The position numbers and the translations under genes were made by a program. From contig JAUXDO010000045.1 of the NCBI GenBank assembly GCA_030618315.1, positions 1 to 9,136 of the forward strand: DNA of 9,136 nt. The letters run 5' to 3'. The stretch is from Candidatus Peregrinibacteria bacterium (GTDB lineage Bacteria > Patescibacteriota > Gracilibacteria > UM-FILTER-43-11). Below the pieces are notes generated by a model. That model made no database searches. It was not told the origin of the DNA and was given only the letters and a program-made list of their open reading frames with translations. How positions within the stretch are numbered: the stretch's first letter is position 1; each line of letters begins with the position of its first letter. Positions 5,777 to 9,136 of this stretch are shown here, piece by piece.

Positions 5777-7123
5777 ATGGTATCTCGAGTTACAAATTTT
5801 TTAATCTTCCTTTCATTATCACTATTGATATTAAGTTGCAGGATCACGAAGATAACATTACTTCAACCACCTCCTCTTATTGATAACCTTCCCCAAATTG
5901 AAACCGGTTATTACACTGCACATAGGATTGAAGATGGAAAAGTTAATGAGGAACGAGGGAATAACTTTCTTGGTGAGGGAATTTATTTTTACCGGGATGA
6001 GTACCTGGTCGATTCAATATACTTTATAGGTGTTCACGGTGCATTTTTACCAAACTATTATATCAAAAGTAGAATTGTAGATTCCAAGGTAGAGCATTTT
6101 TGGGTGAATGCAGATAAGAGCAGTGATAGGGGAGTGATAATTTTTGAAAGAGGAAACTCAAAACATCAAATGCTCACCTTATACAAAGAAAATGAAAAAC
6201 AGGAAGTTGAATTAAGATATATATTCCATGAGCCATTAAAGAAAACAGATGAAGAAGTACTTATTGCTCATAGGGGAACTTGTTATCAACCGCCTTTTAA
6301 CGACGAAGGAATCTATCCGGCAAACACAATTCCTGCTTTTGAGAGTGCATTGCATTCAGGCTATGAAGGATTCGAATTAGATGTTAGAGTAACCAAGGAT
6401 AAAAGATTTATTCTTAGTCACGATGTAGATCTCGGTGTAATTTCGAGTATTAACAGTAATATTAATACGATGAATTTGGATGAGATAGTCGGAATTTTGG
6501 TAACAGCAAGTACCACTATACCAGAAAGGAGAATTGCTTCTGCAAATGCACTAATTGCTGCAAACTTACCTTCACTTAAGCAAGTTCTCGATAAATATAT
6601 TGATGATCCTCGTTTAAAAACTATCACAGTAGATATAAAGCCCGATCCTGAGGATGATATACTTTTAGCGGCTGAATATGATTTTAAAGGAATGAGTGAG
6701 GAAAACCAGAAAAAAATATTGTTTCTTACTAGAACACAGAAAGTTGCTAAGGGATTACGAGATATAGCCCCATACTCTACTATTGGATTGGAAGGCTCTA
6801 AGGGTATAGAAGTTTTTGATGAACCGGAAAAGTATCTTCCTGAAGCAGTTAAATTGCCAAGGCTATCACATAATGCTATTTCACTCAATGCCAGGTTAAT
6901 GTTAACAAGATTTGATGATCATGAAGAGAGCATTTATGATATGAAAAGACTTGTTGAAATTGCACACCATTTTAATTACAAAGTTGTTGGGTGGACAGTT
7001 AGTGATGAAGACAGGATGAACAAACTTCGAGAAGCAAATGTTTTTTCTGATTATGTATTAAGTGATGCGCCTTTTTATAAATGGGCACTTCAGGAAATGA
7101 AGTATTATGAACAGAAGAAATAA
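5777..7123 (+). CDS. lipoprotein with C-terminal glycerophosphodiester phosphodiesterase domain
   Basis: The 448-residue product begins with a lipoprotein signal: hydrophobic 7-19 and lipobox ILSC with C21 as the lipidated cysteine. Residues 22-155 form a strand-rich region I do not recognise. Residues 161-440 are a GDPD domain: AHRG (H165, R166), PANTIPAFESA at 181-191, ELDV (E200, D202), SHDVDL (H215) and DIKPD (K288). The C-terminal block GWTVSDEDRMNKL is followed by DYVLSDAP. H165, E200, D202 and H215 are the catalytic and metal-binding residues of the family. GDPD enzymes cleave glycerophosphodiesters to glycerol-3-phosphate and an alcohol; here this would occur on a membrane surface. 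Most stand-alone GDPDs are about 250-350 residues, so the N-terminal addition is notable. ATG 5777 has only a weak site (AAGAG). Its last 87 codons recur at 8035. The stop is one base from that of the convergent gene. Confidence 0.88.
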   Translation: MVSRVTNFLIFLSLSLLILSCRITKITLLQPPPLIDNLPQIETGYYTAHRIEDGKVNEERGNNFLGEGIYFYRDEYLVDSIYFIGVHGAFLPNYYIKSRIVDSKVEHFWVNADKSSDRGVIIFERGNSKHQMLTLYKENEKQEVELRYIFHEPLKKTDEEVLIAHRGTCYQPPFNDEGIYPANTIPAFESALHSGYEGFELDVRVTKDKRFILSHDVDLGVISSINSNINTMNLDEIVGILVTASTTIPERRIASANALIAANLPSLKQVLDKYIDDPRLKTITVDIKPDPEDDILLAAEYDFKGMSEENQKKILFLTRTQKVAKGLRDIAPYSTIGLEGSKGIEVFDEPEKYLPEAVKLPRLSHNAISLNARLMLTRFDDHEESIYDMKRLVEIAHHFNYKVVGWTVSDEDRMNKLREANVFSDYVLSDAPFYKWALQEMKYYEQKK

Positions 7124-7124
7124 T

Positions 7125-7967
7125 TTACAAACCGTAGAAGAGATAAATAGCTATGCCTTTGTGTAAGTAATCAATCACTCCATCGAATCCATTTGATTTT
7201 TCTACATGCACATCAAGTTTATAAACATTGTAATCTATCCCGGCAGCAAAATTGTTGAAAAATCTGTATGTCACCCCTACTCCAAAATCAGTAAGCGATC
7301 CGTCATAGGTACCAAGATTAACACCGAAGAGATCGAGGTAAACGGAGAGGAATAACCTAGTCCATATATTGTAAACAGTATAAAAATTAAAAACCGGAAT
7401 TGGTAATGTCTCATCTATATCCTCGGTATTCTCTCTTATATTGGATTTGTTTTCAACGAATAGCTTATAAAATAGAACGCTGAATCCCAAACCAAGCCCT
7501 GATTCAATATCTTCAGTATTAACAATCGAGAATCGGTAACCAAACTTTAATAAAGATATATCATTTTTTGCGTAAGCTTGAGAATTAACAGGTATAATCA
7601 AATCGCCAATTTGAATCTCCGTTGTTACTTCCGTTGTTCCTTCACGAGAGCTTGTATAATAGCCAGCGTAGATTGAATGGTGTTTACTAAATCTAAAATA
7701 TGCATCAAGTCTTAATAATGTTTCATTCTTTGGTAACTGAAACGATTGTTCCAGGTTTACTGTTGATCCAAGTCCTAAAGTCTGTGATGTAACCTGCGCC
7801 TCGGAGGTAAAAGTTGGTAAAAACAAACCCACCCATAAACCAAATCGGTGCGGAGGTTCATATTCGCTCATAGTGCTACTTGAGGAATCAATTTCCTCTT
7901 GAGAAAATAGTGGTGTGGTTAGTATAAGTATTGTAAACCAGCAAGCCGATATAAAAAATTTCCACAT
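7125..7967 (-). CDS. outer-membrane beta-barrel protein, unknown function
   Basis: The 280-residue product has a signal peptide (hydrophobic 5-19, likely cleavage near LFS-QEE at 22/23), a short serine-rich acidic linker, then strands that fit a small barrel. Recognisable pieces are HRFGLWVGLFLPTF near the start, LLRLDAYFRFSKHHSIYAGY, LLKFGYRFS, ESGLGLGFSVLFYKL, LFLSVYLDLFG, LTDFGVGVTYRFFNNFAAGI and DYNVYKLDV. The layout resembles uncharacterised OmpW/OmpA-barrel-like outer-membrane proteins of Gram-negatives. No ligand can be inferred. It is the only gene here between 167 and 7967 on the minus strand. It converges on the GDPD gene with one base between the stops and is flanked on its 5' side by the orphan GDPD tail. 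No clear Shine-Dalgarno site precedes the ATG (CAT at 7965-7967). Confidence 0.75.
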   Translation of the reverse strand: MWKFFISACWFTILILTTPLFSQEEIDSSSSTMSEYEPPHRFGLWVGLFLPTFTSEAQVTSQTLGLGSTVNLEQSFQLPKNETLLRLDAYFRFSKHHSIYAGYYTSSREGTTEVTTEIQIGDLIIPVNSQAYAKNDISLLKFGYRFSIVNTEDIESGLGLGFSVLFYKLFVENKSNIRENTEDIDETLPIPVFNFYTVYNIWTRLFLSVYLDLFGVNLGTYDGSLTDFGVGVTYRFFNNFAAGIDYNVYKLDVHVEKSNGFDGVIDYLHKGIAIYLFYGL

Positions 7968-8031
7968 TGTAATTGTAATATAACAAGATTACATTAATTA
8001 ATATAGACTGCGTTTCAAATTATGATACATT

Positions 8032-8313
8032 ATGATAAGACTTTCACACAATGCAATTTCTGTTAATGCCGGGTTAATGTTAATAAGATTTGACGATTAT
8101 AAACAGAGTATATTTCAGAGTATATTTGAAATGCAAAGACTTGTTCAAGTTGCTCACCACTTTAATTACAAAGTAGTTGGATGGACAGTTAATGATGAAG
8201 ATAGGATGAACAAGCTAAGAGAAGCCGAAGTATTTTCTGATTATGTATTAAGTGATGCACCTTTTTACAAATGGGCTCTTCAGGAAATGAAGTATTATGC
8301 ACAGATAAAATAA
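8032..8313 (+). pseudogene. orphan C-terminal fragment of a second GDPD lipoprotein
   Basis: A 93-codon frame whose codons from 8035 on match the last 87 residues of the GDPD lipoprotein at 5777-7123. By hand alignment 72 of 87 positions are identical, with one four-residue insertion. Long identical stretches include HHFNYKVVGWTV, DEDRMNKLREA, and FSDYVLSDAPFYKWALQEMK. The part carrying the catalytic HRG, ExD and HD motifs is absent, so it cannot be an active phosphodiesterase. Homology begins within a codon or two of the ATG at 8032. An in-frame TGA lies three codons upstream and there is no ribosome site. Many differences are silent, so the copy was probably once a complete, selected paralog that has lost about 360 N-terminal residues. 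The minus-strand barrel gene now sits where its body should be. Confidence 0.82.
8104..8127 (+). repeat. 12-base perfect tandem duplication inside the GDPD tail
   Basis: CAGAGTATATTT occurs twice in a row (8104-8115 and 8116-8127), in frame, encoding QSIF twice. The matching site of the intact gene has one unit (ESIYD). It accounts for the four-residue insertion and looks like a replication-slippage event, possibly after selection relaxed. Confidence 0.85.
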
Positions 8314-8601
8314 GAAAAAAATAACATAATAGATAAGGCTGGTAACTGACTTCAACCCAACATAATACTCAATAAAAAACCCACGCCTAATTATTAAGCA
8401 GTGGAACAAATCCAAAACTAACTTCGCCAATAGGGTGGTAGGATCCCATAGCCCCCATCGAAAACCAGATCAGCTGCAAGCTCTCTTAAAGGTTTTTCTG
8501 ATTTTCTATAGAAAACCCGTTTCAAAATATTTTTTTATTATAAAATTTTTAATCTAAAGGAAGGCCTTTGCCTTCATTTATCATCATACTTATTTTTTGA
8601 T
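8314..8601. other. intergenic region without recognisable gene
   Basis: These 288 bases separate the GDPD fragment from the sigma-like gene. The middle part (about 8425-8485) is richer in G and C than its flanks. On the minus strand short frames of 20-35 codons run through it, but none has a recognised domain or start signal. A perfect 14-base palindrome, TTTTCTATAGAAAA, lies at 8502-8515, followed by a very AT-rich stretch (8520-8550). The mix suggests debris at the edge of a mobile segment. Confidence 0.35.
8560..8575 (-). terminator. possible terminator of the sigma-like gene
   Basis: GAAGGC and GCCTTC form a perfect 6-base stem with a 4-base loop, about 27 bases after the stop of the minus-strand gene at 8602. 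The following minus-strand sequence contains CTTTAG and a T-containing AT-rich stretch but no long uninterrupted T-tract. The location fits a rho-independent terminator; the strength is uncertain. Confidence 0.4.
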
Positions 8602-9136
8602 TCATTCATACTGTAGCTTTACATCGAAATACTTTACAAAGGCTTCCTTTAATGATTCAATGATCTGCTTAACTTTGGTATACGGTTTTTTCACAAGCTT
8701 ACTGATCTCATTCAACTTGAATCCCTGCATCAGTAGATTCAGAATCTTTTGTTGTAGTTTGTTTAACTTCTCCATAAATAACTTGCAGTCTATCCTGGAG
8801 GTAAAGAACTCTTCTACAGTTGTACGGTTATTCAATCTTCGATTAGGTAGTTCATCATTGTAGTCTAACTTCTCGAATCTTCCATCCCACTGATGCTTCT
8901 GATTCATTATATCCCTTTTACTTGTGCCGCCACCATTCTTACCAACAAAACTGCGGCACCAAAGTTCTTTCTTTCTCATCTGTAAATACTTTCTGAGAGT
9001 AGTAAGGTCTGGTTGCTTACCATTAGCCACCAACCTCTGGTGATAAGAAAAACACTGGCAAACGAGTTCCTGCCTTAAATCAATAAACTCGTGCCGTGGG
9101 ATTTTATAGCCTGATAGTTCAACATTAGCAGATCTG
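8602..9136 (-). CDS. sigma-70-like DNA-binding protein, 5' end outside window
   Basis: The frame stays open from the stop at 8602-8604 to the window edge, giving at least 177 residues. A TTG at 9031 is an internal codon rather than a convincing start, since in-frame residues continue upstream (SGYKIPRHEFIDLRQELVCQ). The C-terminal third (about 123-170: LNKLQQKILNLLMQGFKLNE, then ISKLVKKPYTKVKQIIESLK) has the helix-turn-helix pattern of sigma factor region 4. YLQMRKKELWCRSF (50-63) sits where region 2.4 would be, joined by an acidic, asparagine-rich linker (76-115). This suggests a small ECF-like or phage/mobile-element sigma factor that would direct RNA polymerase to certain promoters. A non-sigma HTH protein with a similar C-terminus is possible. 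The flanking anomalous DNA is consistent with an accessory location. Confidence 0.55.
   Translation of the reverse strand, partial: RSANVELSGYKIPRHEFIDLRQELVCQCFSYHQRLVANGKQPDLTTLRKYLQMRKKELWCRSFVGKNGGGTSKRDIMNQKHQWDGRFEKLDYNDELPNRRLNNRTTVEEFFTSRIDCKLFMEKLNKLQQKILNLLMQGFKLNEISKLVKKPYTKVKQIIESLKEAFVKYFDVKLQYE

Noticed and set aside
6418..6888. Minus-strand frame of 156 codons
   Set aside because: It lies wholly inside the GDPD domain coding region; the opposite frame has clear catalytic motifs and this one has none.
8248..8430. Minus-strand hydrophobic frame of 60 codons
   Set aside because: Most of its hydrophobic part is the antisense of the GDPD remnant and AT-rich flank; no ribosome site and no family resemblance.
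8597..8863. Plus-strand frame of 88 codons
   Set aside because: It is antisense to the helix-turn-helix end of the sigma-like gene and has serine/phenylalanine-rich shadow composition.
1..9136. CRISPR array, tRNA or rRNA genes
   Set aside because: No regularly spaced repeats, cloverleaf-like segments or rRNA-like conserved stretches were seen on either strand by eye.

Overview
The window is AT-rich DNA of a Gram-negative bacterium. The evidence is several Sec signal peptides, one lipoprotein signal, and three or four outer-membrane beta-barrel proteins. The mix of DUF2490 and Omp85-like barrels and lipoprotein phosphoesterases points to the Bacteroidota/Chlorobiota-Ignavibacteria-Balneolota-Calditrichota (FCB) range. 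Three genes (167, 1575, 3183) have clear AGGAGG/GGAGG Shine-Dalgarno sites, which most Bacteroidia lack, so a non-Bacteroidia FCB lineage is the better guess. No marker gene settles the taxonomy.

Layout. 167-1129 encodes a CorA-type divalent-cation channel. The 445-base gap after it is debris: on the minus strand, a broken piece of a family I inorganic pyrophosphatase gene (about 1173-1310), then about 200 bases of clearly GC-richer unknown sequence (1311-1510). From 1575 to 4316 three genes run in the same direction: a secreted or periplasmic two-part protein, a DUF2490 barrel and an Omp85/BamA-type barrel without POTRA domains; the last two are 12 bases apart. Next come an exported calcineurin-like phosphoesterase (4544-5563) and a lipoprotein with a C-terminal glycerophosphodiester phosphodiesterase (GDPD) domain (5777-7123). 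A minus-strand barrel protein (7125-7967) converges on the GDPD gene with one base between the stops. At the right edge is a 5'-truncated minus-strand gene resembling a sigma-70-type factor (8602 to the window end).

The most notable structure is a pair of orphan gene tails. The last 13 codons plus stop of the Omp85-like gene, with about 50 bases of downstream DNA, recur at 5641-5734. The last 87 codons of the GDPD gene recur at 8035-8313. Each tail is separated from its full-length relative by one unrelated gene: the phosphoesterase in the first case, the minus-strand barrel in the second. All five base differences in the coding part of the Omp85 tail are synonymous. The tails therefore look like remnants of paralogs that diverged under selection before losing their 5' parts, rather than recent copies. 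The region appears to have been an array of duplicated cell-envelope genes that was cut down or interrupted by gene replacement.

Functionally the intact genes suggest envelope phosphate-ester metabolism (exported phosphoesterase, lipoprotein GDPD, a lost pyrophosphatase) beside outer-membrane proteins. That link rests on neighbourhood only. I see no CRISPR array, tRNA, rRNA or intact insertion sequence, and no convincing new defence or signalling system.
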